NCBI RefSeq assembly: GCF_001884105.1
Contig: NZ_MACI01000078.1
Span: forward strand, 310,001-374,000
Reading direction: 5' to 3'
DNA length: 64,000 bases
Source: Bacillus luti
GTDB lineage: Bacteria > Bacillota > Bacilli > Bacillales > Bacillaceae_G
The position numbers and the translations under genes are program-made. Each line of letters begins with the position of its first letter. The stretch's first letter is position 1. The notes beneath the pieces were generated by a model, which saw nothing but the letters and a program-made list of their open reading frames with translations, was not told the origin of the DNA and searched no databases. Below, in pieces: positions 16,962-25,839 of the stretch.

Positions 16962-17912
16962 TTAGTTAGTAGCTTCTTTCAATGTATTTACGTTTTCTTC
17001 CATTAAAGTGAAGTAATCTTTATTATTTTTCGCATCGTCTTCAGAAATAGTAGCTAAGTGATTTAAGCGTAAAATCTTTGTACCTGTTTCTTTTTGAATA
17101 ACGGATGCTACTTTTGGAGTAGAGAATGTTTCAAATAAAATATATTTTAAGTTATGTTCTTTTGCTGTTTTTGTAATATCAGCAAGTTGCTTTTGAGATG
17201 GTTCATCAGAAGCTGAGATTCCAGCGATAGGAATTTGCTTCAGGCCATAACGTTGTTCCCAGTACCCATATGCAGCATGAGAAACTAAAATTTCTTTCGT
17301 TTTTGCATTTGCTACAGCAGCTTTAAATTGATCGTCTAAATCAGTAAATTTTGTTTGAAGTGCTGCGAAGTTTTTTTCGAACTCTTGTTTATGGTCAGGT
17401 TGTAATTCTACAAGTGCATTTTTAATTTTTTCTGCCTGTTTCATTGCTAGAGTAGGGTCTAACCAAATGTGTGGGTCTTTATCGTGATGATGTTCATCCT
17501 CTTTGTGGCCGTCTCCATGATCATGATGCTCTTCTTCAGTAGAAGTACGCAGTTCAATACCTTTTGATGCATTTACAATTTTAACATTTTCTTTTTGTAA
17601 TGCTTTTTCCATTTTTTCAGCAAATGGCTCTAATTCAGCACCGTTATAAACGAATAAATCGGATTTTGCAACTTGTACTGTTTGTTTTTGACTTGGCTCA
17701 AATGTATGAGAATCTGCACCAGGTGGATAAATTGCTTCAACAGTTACATAGTCGCCACCAATTTTTTTTGCGAAATCAGCAAGAGGGAAGATGGTTGTAT
17801 AAACAGTTAGCTTTCCATCTTTCTTGGCAGTACTTTCTTTTTTATTTGAGCAACCAGTAAACATTAAAGTGAAAATAAGTAAGAATGAAAATATAGTCAA
17901 TCTCTTAGGCAT
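16962..17912 (-). CDS. znuA: Zinc-binding ABC transporter lipoprotein (ZnuA/AdcA type)
   Basis: The 316-residue cluster A-I metal-binding lipoprotein has signal peptide MPKRLTIFSFLLIFTLMFTGC with the lipobox Cys at 21. The mature protein opens VYTTIFPLADFAKKIGG. Zinc ligands are predicted at the His in PGADSHTFEPS, the His in DPHIWLDP, the His in LVSHAAYGY and an acidic residue near the C-terminus. A His/Asp-rich loop (EEEHHDHGDGHKEDEHHHD) precedes the second ligand, typical of zinc rather than manganese proteins. ATG 17912 follows AGAGGAGAACTTC. No permease or ATPase gene is adjacent. The promoter is flanked by two Zur-like sites. Confidence 0.92.
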   Translation of the reverse strand: MPKRLTIFSFLLIFTLMFTGCSNKKESTAKKDGKLTVYTTIFPLADFAKKIGGDYVTVEAIYPPGADSHTFEPSQKQTVQVAKSDLFVYNGAELEPFAEKMEKALQKENVKIVNASKGIELRTSTEEEHHDHGDGHKEDEHHHDKDPHIWLDPTLAMKQAEKIKNALVELQPDHKQEFEKNFAALQTKFTDLDDQFKAAVANAKTKEILVSHAAYGYWEQRYGLKQIPIAGISASDEPSQKQLADITKTAKEHNLKYILFETFSTPKVASVIQKETGTKILRLNHLATISEDDAKNNKDYFTLMEENVNTLKEATN

Positions 17913-17982
17913 GAAGTTCTCCTCTTTTCTTTTATACGGATATATTTTCCCCAATTATAGAAGAAAAATATCATTTTAATAC

Positions 17983-18003
17983 AAAACGGAATAATTACGT
18001 TTT
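17983..18003 (-). promoter_or_regulatory. Zur-box-like site downstream of the znuA promoter
   Basis: A 21-base near-palindrome with halves AAAACGGAAT and ATTACGTTTT fits the Bacillus Zur consensus (halves AAATCGTAAT and ATTACGATTT) at 17 of 20 defined positions. It lies just downstream of the expected transcription start and would block elongation or open-complex formation when zinc is plentiful. Confidence 0.7.
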
Positions 18004-18016
18004 AGTTTGCGAACTT

Positions 18017-18045
18017 AGTATAATACATCTTTAATAAAGTTGCAA
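18017..18045 (-). promoter_or_regulatory. Sigma-A promoter of the znuA-like gene
   Basis: On the minus strand TTGCAA (18040-18045) and TATACT (18017-18022) are separated by 17 bases. It lies between the two Zur-box-like sites and points towards the gene starting at 17912. Confidence 0.7.
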
Positions 18046-18046
18046 T

Positions 18047-18067
18047 AAATAATAATCATTCCGATTT
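18047..18067 (-). promoter_or_regulatory. Zur-box-like site upstream of the znuA promoter
   Basis: The halves AAATAATAAT and ATTCCGATTT around a central C match the Bacillus Zur consensus at 17 of 20 positions. It abuts the -35 element on the upstream side, giving a pair of sites that bracket the promoter. Confidence 0.6.
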
Positions 18068-18190
18068 GATTTTGTTATAAAGTTGTCAAATATAGATGTA
18101 TTATTTTTGCTAATGCATGCATATGTGACAACGCTGCGTTCATATATTTGAAAGGAGGGCGTGGAGGGGGATGAGTGTTTGGGATATATA

Positions 18191-18328
18191 ATGGAAGCTA
18201 TATTATTAATATTAGCGGTAGTATTTCCATTAGCTTTAGTTTTAATTTTTTTAAGAAGATTAATAAGTAATTTAGGGAATGCATCAACAATAACGAAATT
18301 GCCAGAGCAAGATGAGAAAAATGAGTAA
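18191..18328 (+). CDS. 45-aa single-pass membrane mini-protein
   Basis: The short gene encodes MEAILLILAVVFPLALVLIFL followed by a basic RRLISN turn and a polar tail ending PEQDEKNE, so it has one N-terminal TM helix. The likely start is ATG 18191. A TTG at 18179 lies eight bases after GGAGGGGG and would add four residues. The stop is the first codon of a 38-base palindrome. I do not recognise the family. Small membrane peptides of this form often modulate larger membrane proteins, which is only an analogy. Confidence 0.55.
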   Translation: MEAILLILAVVFPLALVLIFLRRLISNLGNASTITKLPEQDEKNE

Positions 18329-18363
18329 GTAAAGCACTATGCGTACGCATAGTGCTTTACTTA
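18326..18363. terminator. 38-bp perfect palindrome at a stop codon
   Basis: Each arm reads TAAGTAAAGCACTATGCGT, and the two arms meet without a loop. It begins at the stop of the 45-aa gene. There is no T-run on either side, so it may be a weak bidirectional terminator or an RNA-stabilising structure. Confidence 0.5.
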
Positions 18364-18444
18364 TGGTAAAATGGAAGAACGGAAACTCCTGTTAGTGGCG
18401 ATTAGCTATAGGAGAGAATAGTAAATAAAGAGGTATACACATAT

Positions 18445-19104
18445 ATGAATAAACGAACAGCGTTAGTACTTGGTGCAAGTGGCTTAGTTGGACAAGAGAT
18501 AACGCGTCTATTACTTGAATCAGATTACTACGATTCGGTTACTATTTTTGTAAGAGAAACAATGCAATGGCAGCATGAAAAGTTACAGCAAAAGCAAGTA
18601 GATTTTTCTGTATTAGAGGAATATAAAGAGTTTTTTGCTGTAGATGATGTTTTTAGTTGCCTAGGAACGACAATAAAAAAAGCAAAAACAAAGGCGAATT
18701 TCAAAAAAGTAGATTATGAATATACGTTACGAGCAGCTTGTCTAGCTGAAAAACAAGGGGTTCAAAATTTCCTTGTTGTGTCTTCTATGGGAGCAAATCC
18801 TAAATCGTTTTTCTTTTATTCACAAGTGAAAGGCAAAATGGAAGAGGAACTGCAAAAATTAGTGATCGGTGGTATTCACATTTTTAGGCCATCATTATTA
18901 GTAGGGAATCGACAAGAATTTCGTTTTGGTGAACGAATGGCTGAAAAGTTATCTCGTATTATTCCTTTTATCTTTAAAGGGGCTTTCAAAAAGTATAAAC
19001 CAATTTCAGCTAAAGATGTGGCGAAAGGGATGTATATAACCGCACTGCGAGAAGAATCGGGTATTCATACGTATAATTCAAATGAAATTACATCGATAAA
19101 ATAA
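18445..19104 (+). CDS. NAD(P)-binding atypical SDR (NAD-dependent epimerase/oxidoreductase-like)
   Basis: The 219-residue Rossmann protein begins with the dinucleotide motif ALVLGASGLVGQEI at about 5-18. It also has VFSCLGTT, FLVVSSMGANP and the active-site-like YSQVKGKME (Tyr-x3-Lys). The segment IFRPSLLVGNRQEFR is typical of the HTATIP2/NmrA-like atypical SDR group. It is soluble and its substrate is unknown. The start at 18445 lies behind an AAGAGGTATACACAT stretch, a moderate ribosome binding site. A terminator follows directly. Confidence 0.82.
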   Translation: MNKRTALVLGASGLVGQEITRLLLESDYYDSVTIFVRETMQWQHEKLQQKQVDFSVLEEYKEFFAVDDVFSCLGTTIKKAKTKANFKKVDYEYTLRAACLAEKQGVQNFLVVSSMGANPKSFFFYSQVKGKMEEELQKLVIGGIHIFRPSLLVGNRQEFRFGERMAEKLSRIIPFIFKGAFKKYKPISAKDVAKGMYITALREESGIHTYNSNEITSIK

Positions 19105-19107
19105 ATG

Positions 19108-20204
<1,097 letters not shown>

Positions 20205-20304
20205 TTACCATTCCCTTTTTCGTTTCTCTAATAAAACGCCTATACGAAAAATTTTGTCTATTCGTGTTACAATGACTAATATGAAATGAATGGGAGGATG
20301 ACAT

Positions 20305-20757
20305 ATGTATCAGGCTTATTATGATAGTGAATTAGGTTTGTTGGAAGTTACAGCAAATGAAGAAGGAATTATGTCTGTTATATTTGTTGATGAACGACAA
20401 GAAGAAAATAAAAATGAAATGATAGTTCAATGTATAAATGAGTTGGATGAGTATTTTAAAGGGAAAAGAAAAGAGTTTACGGTCCCACTGTCTGCTAAGG
20501 GAACACCATTTCAAAAAAATGTATGGGATGCGCTCTATACTATTCCGTATGGCGTAAGCGCTTCATATTTAGATATTGCAGAGAAAGTTGGAAATACGAA
20601 AGCTGTACGAGCGATAGGAGGAGCAAATAGTCGTAATCCGATATCAATAATCGTTCCGTGTCATCGTGTAATAGGGAAGAGCGGGAAACTTGTTGGGTAT
20701 GCGGGTGGTTTATGGAGGAAAGAGTGGTTATTAAAACACGAAGGTATTTTGAAATGA
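20305..20757 (+). CDS. ogt: Methylated-DNA--protein-cysteine methyltransferase
   Basis: The 150-residue DNA repair protein transfers the alkyl group from O6-methylguanine to its own Cys in a suicide reaction. The active site is IVPCHRVIG with C119, the helix-turn-helix is VSASYLDIAEKVGNTKAVRAIG, and the asparagine hinge is GGANSRNP. The N-terminal ribonuclease-like domain is short, as in Ogt. The ATG at 20305 follows GGGAGGATGACAT. The next gene starts 25 bases downstream and may be co-transcribed. Confidence 0.93.
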   Translation: MYQAYYDSELGLLEVTANEEGIMSVIFVDERQEENKNEMIVQCINELDEYFKGKRKEFTVPLSAKGTPFQKNVWDALYTIPYGVSASYLDIAEKVGNTKAVRAIGGANSRNPISIIVPCHRVIGKSGKLVGYAGGLWRKEWLLKHEGILK

Positions 20758-20782
20758 CGTATGGATGGGAAGAGGGATTGTT

Positions 20783-21763
20783 TTGGAATGTATAAATTGT
20801 GGGCAACCTTGCGCGGATGATCAGTTAAATTGTGCAAGTTGTCAGCGTAACTTGCATAATGAACAAGATGAGGGAAACTTGCTAATAGATAAAGAATTAG
20901 AAGTATATGTAGGGGGACAGTACCCGTATTATAAAAGAAAATGGGAGCTTGAAAATAAGCGGATTGCTAGGTGGAGCTGGAATGGTTGGGCTGCTATTTT
21001 CAGTGTAGGTTGGCTTGGGTATCGTAAGCATTATGTACCTGCTGCTTTGTTTTTACTGTTATTAGTAGCATGTGATGCATTTTCATATTATATGGGATTT
21101 AATGTAGCATTGCCAATCGTTAATATGGTACCTCTTACATTTTTATTACTCATATTTATTCTATTTGGGATGGGGATTTTTGCGAATGGATTCTATTATC
21201 AATTTGCAGAAAGGCGTATATATAGAATAAAAGCACGGGGAATTAAAGATGAATCGGTTGAAAAATATCTTATTCGTGATAGTGGCGGCACAAGTAAAAT
21301 GGGAGCGACAATCGTTACTATGTTAGCAGTTGCTACTATTTTCTTTAGCCATTTCTTTTTTCCAACTGATCGAGATATTATTCAAAAGGTTCGTACAAAC
21401 TCGCTTTATGAATATCCGTTCTTTTCAATTGGTGAATCATTTGAAAATTATTTTCAAAAACCAGAGTGGATATATTACCGCGGGACGGAAGGGCTAGAAT
21501 TAGTAGAATTCCAAGGGTATAGCCCTGGGATGCCAAAACAGCAGGTGATAATTCAATTTGTTGTTGATTATAAATTAGGTGAAGTTGAGCCATACTCACT
21601 TTCGATTAATGGCGAATCTAAAAATGAAGAAGAGTTTTTGAAGATGATGGACGATATATTTAAGGTTCAAAACCCATTTGACATTGAGGATGGATTACAA
21701 GTACATGTTATACAAAAAAGCGGGCAGAAATTGATTTCTGACCGCTTTTTTCTTTTTTATTAA
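20783..21763 (+). CDS. Zinc-ribbon membrane protein with DUF2628-like region
   Basis: The 326-residue protein starts with a zinc ribbon (CINCGQPC...LNCASCQ). A region with WNGWAAIFSVGWLGYRKHYVPAALFLLLL follows, the hallmark of DUF2628, and then a further TM segment (LTFLLLIFILFGMGIFANGFYYQF). A third TM lies at about residue 180 (MGATIVTMLAVATIFFSHFFF), followed by an extracytoplasmic C-terminal domain of about 130 residues. TTG 20783 fits the AGAGGG site best; the ATG at 20765 would add six residues. The terminator hairpin lies inside its last codons. Function unknown. Confidence 0.75.
   Translation: MECINCGQPCADDQLNCASCQRNLHNEQDEGNLLIDKELEVYVGGQYPYYKRKWELENKRIARWSWNGWAAIFSVGWLGYRKHYVPAALFLLLLVACDAFSYYMGFNVALPIVNMVPLTFLLLIFILFGMGIFANGFYYQFAERRIYRIKARGIKDESVEKYLIRDSGGTSKMGATIVTMLAVATIFFSHFFFPTDRDIIQKVRTNSLYEYPFFSIGESFENYFQKPEWIYYRGTEGLELVEFQGYSPGMPKQQVIIQFVVDYKLGEVEPYSLSINGESKNEEEFLKMMDDIFKVQNPFDIEDGLQVHVIQKSGQKLISDRFFLFY
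21715..21752 (+). terminator. Terminator embedded in the 3' end of a coding region
   Basis: AAAAAGCGG, then CAGAAAT, pair with ATTTCTG and CCGCTTTTT, followed by TTCTTTTTT. The whole hairpin and T-run are translated as the last codons (KSGQKLISDRFFLFY) of the gene ending at 21763. Confidence 0.8.
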
Positions 21764-21776
21764 AATAAATATTTAA

Positions 21777-21800
21777 AATAATCAGAATCTTTTGTATAAT
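21777..21800 (+). promoter_or_regulatory. oppA-like promoter -10 with weak CodY-like site
   Basis: TATAAT lies at 21795-21800, about 50 bases before the gene. The stretch AATAATCAGAATCTT (21777-21791), in the -35 region, fits the CodY consensus AATTTTCWGAAAATT at 11 of 15 positions. Peptide uptake genes are known CodY targets, but the match is weak. Confidence 0.35.
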
Positions 21801-21852
21801 GATATATATTATACGGGCTTTAACTTATACATATAGATTGGGGGAAGGAAGA

Positions 21853-23514
21853 ATGAAGAAAAAGACAACAACAATTGCTGCACTTGCGTTATCGACTAGT
21901 GTTTTGGTTGCAGGATGTGGGACTGGGGAGAAGGCTTCGACAACGAAGAAAGAACCAAATAAGGGAGTGGCAGATAAGCAAGTATTAAATCTGCTAGAAT
22001 CAGCTGAAATTCCTTCAATGGATACATCTAAATCGACAGATTCTGTATCCTTCCGTGTATTTGTAAATGCAATGGAAGGTTTATATCGTTTAGATAAAGA
22101 TAATAAACCAACGCCAGGTATGGCAAAAGATGTGAAGATTAGTGAAGATAAGAAGACATATACATTTGAATTACGTGATGCAAAGTGGTCAAATGGTGAT
22201 CCAGTCCGAGCGCAAGATTTCGTATATGCTTGGCAACGTACATTAGATAAAGCGATAGCTGCAGAATATGCATTCATTTTATTTGATGTGAAAAATGCAC
22301 AGAAAGTAAACAAAGGGGAATTACCGTCAGATCAATTAGGTGTTAAAGCGAAGGATGATAAAACATTGGTAGTAGAATTAGAGCAACCGGCACCTTATTT
22401 CCTTGAACTTACGTCTTTCCCTACATTCTTCCCATTAAATGAAAAGTATGTAAAAGAACAAGGGGATAAATACGGATTAGAAGCAGATAAATTAGTATAT
22501 AATGGTCCATTTACAATGAGTGAATGGAAACATGAACAAAGTTATCAGTTAAAGAAGAACCCAAATTATTGGGATAAAGAGGCTGTAAAGTTACAAGAAA
22601 TTAATGTAAGTATCGTGAAGGAAACGAGCACTGGAGTGAATTTATATGACAGTGATCAAGCAGACCGTGTTATTTTAAGTTCTGAGTTTGTTGATAAATA
22701 TAAAAAGAATAAGCCAGATGAATTTAAAACGAAATTAGACCCGCGTATGTATTTCTTACGCTTTAATCAAAAAAATGCAACATTTAAAAACCAAAAGGTT
22801 CGTGAAGCAATTGATTTAGCATACGATAAAAAAGGGATTGCTGATGTTATTTTAAATGACGGTTCATTACCAGCATATTTCCTAGTACCTGAGAAATTTA
22901 CGACAGGACCGGATGGAAAAGACTTCCGCACTGTAAATAAAAACTTCCGTGATAGTAAAGATAATGCAGCGAAGGCAAAAAAATTATGGGAAGAAGCGAA
23001 GAAAGAACTTGGTCAAGATACAATTACAGTAGAGTTACTAAATGATGATAACGGTAGTCGTAAAAAAGTGGGCGACTTTATTAAAGCAGAACTTGAGAAA
23101 AACTTACCTGGTATTAAAGTGAATTTGAAACAACAACCGTATAAGCAGAAATTAGATTTAGAAAAGAAATTTGAATATGAATTCTCATTATCTGCATGGA
23201 GTCCAGATTATCCAGATCCAATGACTTATATTGATATGTTCGTGACTGGAAGCTCATTTAATGAAATGGATTATTCAAATCCGAAGTATGATGATTTAGT
23301 AGCGAAATCTAAAGGAGAACTATTAAAAGATGACGCAGCACGCTGGAAAGCACTTGCGGAAGCTGAAAAAATCTTAATTGGTCAAGATGCTGCTATTTCT
23401 CCTGCGTACCAACAAAGTACAGCGTATTTAGAGAAACCTTACGTAAAAGGTATTGCGAATCATACGTTTGGTGGGGACTTCAGTTATAAATGGGCATATA
23501 TTACAAAAAAATAG
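21853..23514 (+). CDS. oppA: Oligopeptide ABC transporter substrate-binding lipoprotein
   Basis: The 553-residue SBP_bac_5-family lipoprotein resembles OppA/DppE. The signal peptide ends in STSVLVAGCG, with lipid attachment predicted at the Cys. The mature domain contains SVSFRVFVNAMEGLYRLDKD, WSNGDPVRAQDFVYAWQRTLD and the closing WSPDYPDPMTYIDMF, all typical of peptide-binding members. ATG 21853 follows GGGGAAGGAAGA. There is no permease or ATPase gene nearby, so it must use a transporter encoded elsewhere. Groups of orphan OppA copies are common in these bacilli and include signal-peptide receptors. Confidence 0.92.
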   Translation: MKKKTTTIAALALSTSVLVAGCGTGEKASTTKKEPNKGVADKQVLNLLESAEIPSMDTSKSTDSVSFRVFVNAMEGLYRLDKDNKPTPGMAKDVKISEDKKTYTFELRDAKWSNGDPVRAQDFVYAWQRTLDKAIAAEYAFILFDVKNAQKVNKGELPSDQLGVKAKDDKTLVVELEQPAPYFLELTSFPTFFPLNEKYVKEQGDKYGLEADKLVYNGPFTMSEWKHEQSYQLKKNPNYWDKEAVKLQEINVSIVKETSTGVNLYDSDQADRVILSSEFVDKYKKNKPDEFKTKLDPRMYFLRFNQKNATFKNQKVREAIDLAYDKKGIADVILNDGSLPAYFLVPEKFTTGPDGKDFRTVNKNFRDSKDNAAKAKKLWEEAKKELGQDTITVELLNDDNGSRKKVGDFIKAELEKNLPGIKVNLKQQPYKQKLDLEKKFEYEFSLSAWSPDYPDPMTYIDMFVTGSSFNEMDYSNPKYDDLVAKSKGELLKDDAARWKALAEAEKILIGQDAAISPAYQQSTAYLEKPYVKGIANHTFGGDFSYKWAYITKK

Positions 23515-23520
23515 TATAAT

Positions 23521-23553
23521 AAAAGGTGAGTGAATTTTCGCTCATCTTTTATT
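23521..23553 (+). terminator. Intrinsic terminator after oppA
   Basis: AAAGGTGAG pairs with CTCATCTTT (one G-U pair), followed by TATTTG. Confidence 0.7.
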
Positions 23554-23572
23554 TGTATAGGAGGAAGTCCAG

Positions 23573-23989
23573 TTGTTAAAGGGAATCAATCATCTATGTT
23601 TTTCAGTATCTAATTTAGAAAAATCTATTATATTTTACGAAAAAGTACTAGAAGGAGAATTATTAGTTAAAGGGAGAAAACTAGCGTATTTCAACATATG
23701 TGGCGTATGGATAGCACTTAATGAAGAGGCGCATATTCCGAGAGATGAGATTCGCCAATCTTATACACACATTGCATTCTCTGTTGAAAAAGAAGACTTA
23801 GAAAGCCTATTGCAGCGGTTAGAAGAAAATAATGTTCATATTTTACAAGGAAGAGAACGAGATGTAAGAGATTGTGAGTCTATATATTTTGTTGATCCTG
23901 ATGGTCATAAGTTTGAGTTTCATTCAGGGACGTTACAAGACCGTCTAAATTATTATAAGGATGAGAAATCTCATATGACGTTTTATTAA
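23573..23989 (+). CDS. fosB: Metallothiol transferase FosB (fosfomycin resistance)
   Basis: The 138-residue vicinal-oxygen-chelate enzyme adds bacillithiol to the epoxide of fosfomycin. The metal ligands fall exactly at H7 (GINHLCF), H66 (SYTHIAF) and E115 (HKFEFHSG), the published positions for Bacillus FosB, and Cys9 is also present. The C-terminus [15 protein letters not shown] is characteristic of the family. The TTG start at 23573 lies nine bases after AGGAGG. It leads a tight cluster with an SDR-like gene (15 bases on) and a histidine phosphatase gene. It is an intrinsic chromosomal gene in the group. Confidence 0.96.
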   Translation: MLKGINHLCFSVSNLEKSIIFYEKVLEGELLVKGRKLAYFNICGVWIALNEEAHIPRDEIRQSYTHIAFSVEKEDLESLLQRLEENNVHILQGRERDVRDCESIYFVDPDGHKFEFHSGTLQDRLNYYKDEKSHMTFY

Positions 23990-24004
23990 GGGAGGAGAGA
24001 GCAT

Positions 24005-24550
24005 TTGCATGCGCTTGTAATTGGTGGAACAGGGATGTTAAAGAAAGTATCTATGTGGCTTTGTGATCAAGGATTCCATGTTTCTATTATTGGACGAGAT
24101 GAAATGAAGCTAGAAAATGTTAAGCGAGAGAGTTCGGCACCTAAAAGTATTACATGCCTTTCTCTAGATTATCATGATGATGACGATGTGAAGGTGGCTA
24201 TTAAAGATACAATTGAGAAAAATGGTCCAATAACAGTAGTTGTCGCATGGGTACACTCGAGTGCAAAGCATGCTCTATCAAACATCTGTAAAGAACTAGA
24301 TTTGTCGTCTGAAACATATAGTTTATTTCATATTTTGGGCAGTAAAGCATCGCGTATGGCCGCATCACAAATAGGTGGTACACAATGTAGTTATCACAGA
24401 ATTATATTAGGTTTTATTTTAGAAGATACATATGGAAGATGGCTTACCAATGAAGAGATAGCGGATGGGGTTATAAAAGGGATTGAAAGTAAACGAGCGG
24501 AATGGATTGTAGGGAGAGTAGAACCGTGGGAATTACGACCAAAATGGTGA
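24005..24550 (+). CDS. Short SDR-like NAD(P)-binding protein
   Basis: The 181-residue Rossmann protein begins MHALVIGGTGMLKKVSMWLCDQGF, with a GGTGML dinucleotide loop. It is shorter than usual SDR enzymes. The YxxxK catalytic pair is not evident, and the C-terminal half (GRWLTNEEIADGVIKGIESK) is atypical, so it may bind cofactor without classical dehydrogenase activity. TTG 24005 follows GGGAGGAGAGCA. It sits between fosB and a phosphatase gene with gaps of 15 and 13 bases, so one transcript is likely. Confidence 0.75.
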   Translation: MHALVIGGTGMLKKVSMWLCDQGFHVSIIGRDEMKLENVKRESSAPKSITCLSLDYHDDDDVKVAIKDTIEKNGPITVVVAWVHSSAKHALSNICKELDLSSETYSLFHILGSKASRMAASQIGGTQCSYHRIILGFILEDTYGRWLTNEEIADGVIKGIESKRAEWIVGRVEPWELRPKW

Positions 24551-24563
24551 GGGGGAATAAGAA

Positions 24564-25181
24564 ATGAAAACAACTATATATGTAACAAGGCATGGTGAAA
24601 CGGAATGGAATGTGGCGAAACGAATGCAAGGACGGAAAAATTCAGCTTTAACTGAAAATGGTATGTTACAAGCGAAACAATTAGGGGATCGAATGAAAGA
24701 TTTATCGATTCATGCGATCTATAGTAGTCCGAGTGAAAGGACCCTTCATACTGCGGAGTTAATAAAAGGTGAACGTAATATACCCATTATAGCGGATGAG
24801 CACTTTTATGAAATTAATATGGGTATATGGGAAGGACAAACAATCGCGGATATAGAAAAGCAATATCCAGAAGAAGTACATTTATTTTGGAATAAGCCAC
24901 ATCTTTTTCAGTCAACATCAGGAGAAAATTTTGGGTCTGTTTATAAAAGAGTTATTAAAGGGATACAGCTTCTATTAGAAAAGCATAAAGGAGAAAATAT
25001 ATTAATTGTTTCCCATGCGGCAGCGGCGAAATTACTTGTAGGACATTTTGCGGGTATTGAAATTGCAAATGTATGGGATGATCCATTCATGCACAGCGCA
25101 AGTCTTAGTGTAATTGAGTTTGATGACGATTGTGGTGAAGTAAAACAATTTGCAGATATAAGTCATTTTCAGGAAAAGTAA
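24564..25181 (+). CDS. Histidine phosphatase family protein (PhoE/YhfR-like)
   Basis: The 205-residue branch-1 histidine phosphatase has the catalytic motif TRHGETEWN (phosphorylated His), the second arginine in YSSPSERTLHTAE, the acid in YEINMGIWEG and the second His in VSHAAAA. Members dephosphorylate small phospho-compounds, and several are misannotated as phosphoglycerate mutase. It ends the fosB cluster. The ATG at 24564 follows GAGGGGGAATAAGAA. The preferred substrate cannot be read from the sequence. Confidence 0.9.
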   Translation: MKTTIYVTRHGETEWNVAKRMQGRKNSALTENGMLQAKQLGDRMKDLSIHAIYSSPSERTLHTAELIKGERNIPIIADEHFYEINMGIWEGQTIADIEKQYPEEVHLFWNKPHLFQSTSGENFGSVYKRVIKGIQLLLEKHKGENILIVSHAAAAKLLVGHFAGIEIANVWDDPFMHSASLSVIEFDDDCGEVKQFADISHFQEK

Positions 25182-25207
25182 AAAAGGCCGCAAAACGGCC
25201 TTTTTTT
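25181..25207. terminator. Bidirectional intrinsic terminator
   Basis: AAAAAGGCCG pairs with CGGCCTTTTT around CAAAA, with T-runs on both strands. It separates the phosphatase gene from the convergent exsB-like gene. Confidence 0.9.
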
Positions 25208-25221
25208 GTGGACATAAAAAA

Positions 25222-25839
25222 CTAGCAATTACGTTTTTTATACCAGAAGTGATCGAATTTCTTGTTTTTGCAAGAAGAGGACTTATGTCTGCAATCTTTG
25301 CAATCATTCCATTTGTGCCCGTCATCGTGACAGTCTTTACCATGATCCCACGAATCATCACAAGAATCATGATGGCTATGAGGGAAAAATACACATTTTT
25401 TACAGAAACATCGTTTTGTCCAGAAACATTTCTTTTCAAAGCGAACGCATTTTGTAACGAAAGTACATTTTTTCACGCGAGTACGTTTTGTAACTATAAC
25501 GCATTCTTTTCTACGAGTAACCTTAGTAACGAATGTCCATTTTTGAACGCGTACACGAGTACATTTTGTAACAAATGTCCATTTTTTTACATGAGTACAT
25601 TTTGTAACGAAAGTACAATGTTTTACGCGAGTACATCTTGTTCTTGGACATTTACGCCCTGTTGTACATTTATTTCCTGTTGTACATTTACGTCCTGTTG
25701 TACATTTACACCCTGTTGTACATCTATGATGAGAGAATTTATCATCATCGCACTCAAAAGTACTTGGATCTTGGTGTAAGAAATCCTCCATCCCTGCACT
25801 TTTGATTTCTTCAACAGCTTTTCTAATATCACGTTTCAT
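25222..25839 (-). CDS. exsB: ExsB-like Cys/Lys/Thr-rich exosporium/coat protein
   Basis: The 205-residue spore-surface protein starts MKRDIRKAVEEIKSAGMEDFLH. It continues with repeats of CTTGRK (about residues 40-64), then longer repeats around CTFVTKCTRVKK (about 70-135), and ends in a His/Asp/Cys-rich tail. ExsB of B. anthracis is a heavily Thr-phosphorylated protein needed to hold the exosporium on the spore. The TTG/VTK repeats offer many Thr sites beside Lys, and the divergent neighbour is a CotH-type coat kinase gene. The ATG at 25839 follows AAGGAGGATTTCT. Repeat number is expected to vary between strains. Confidence 0.82.
   Translation of the reverse strand: MKRDIRKAVEEIKSAGMEDFLHQDPSTFECDDDKFSHHRCTTGCKCTTGRKCTTGNKCTTGRKCPRTRCTRVKHCTFVTKCTHVKKWTFVTKCTRVRVQKWTFVTKVTRRKECVIVTKRTRVKKCTFVTKCVRFEKKCFWTKRCFCKKCVFFPHSHHDSCDDSWDHGKDCHDDGHKWNDCKDCRHKSSSCKNKKFDHFWYKKRNC
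25640..25732 (-). repeat. 18-bp tandem repeats in exsB (CTTGRK units)
   Basis: About four to five copies of an 18-base unit, TGTTGTACATTTACGCCC on the plus strand, encode CTTG(R/N/C)K. The copies differ at the base pair level only near the R/N codon. A longer degenerate repeat follows at about 25430-25620. Confidence 0.8.

Noticed and set aside
25430-25740. CRISPR-like tandem repeats
   Set aside because: The repeats are 18 bases or longer coding units of the exsB-like gene without spacers, so they are not a CRISPR array. No cas gene is present in the window.
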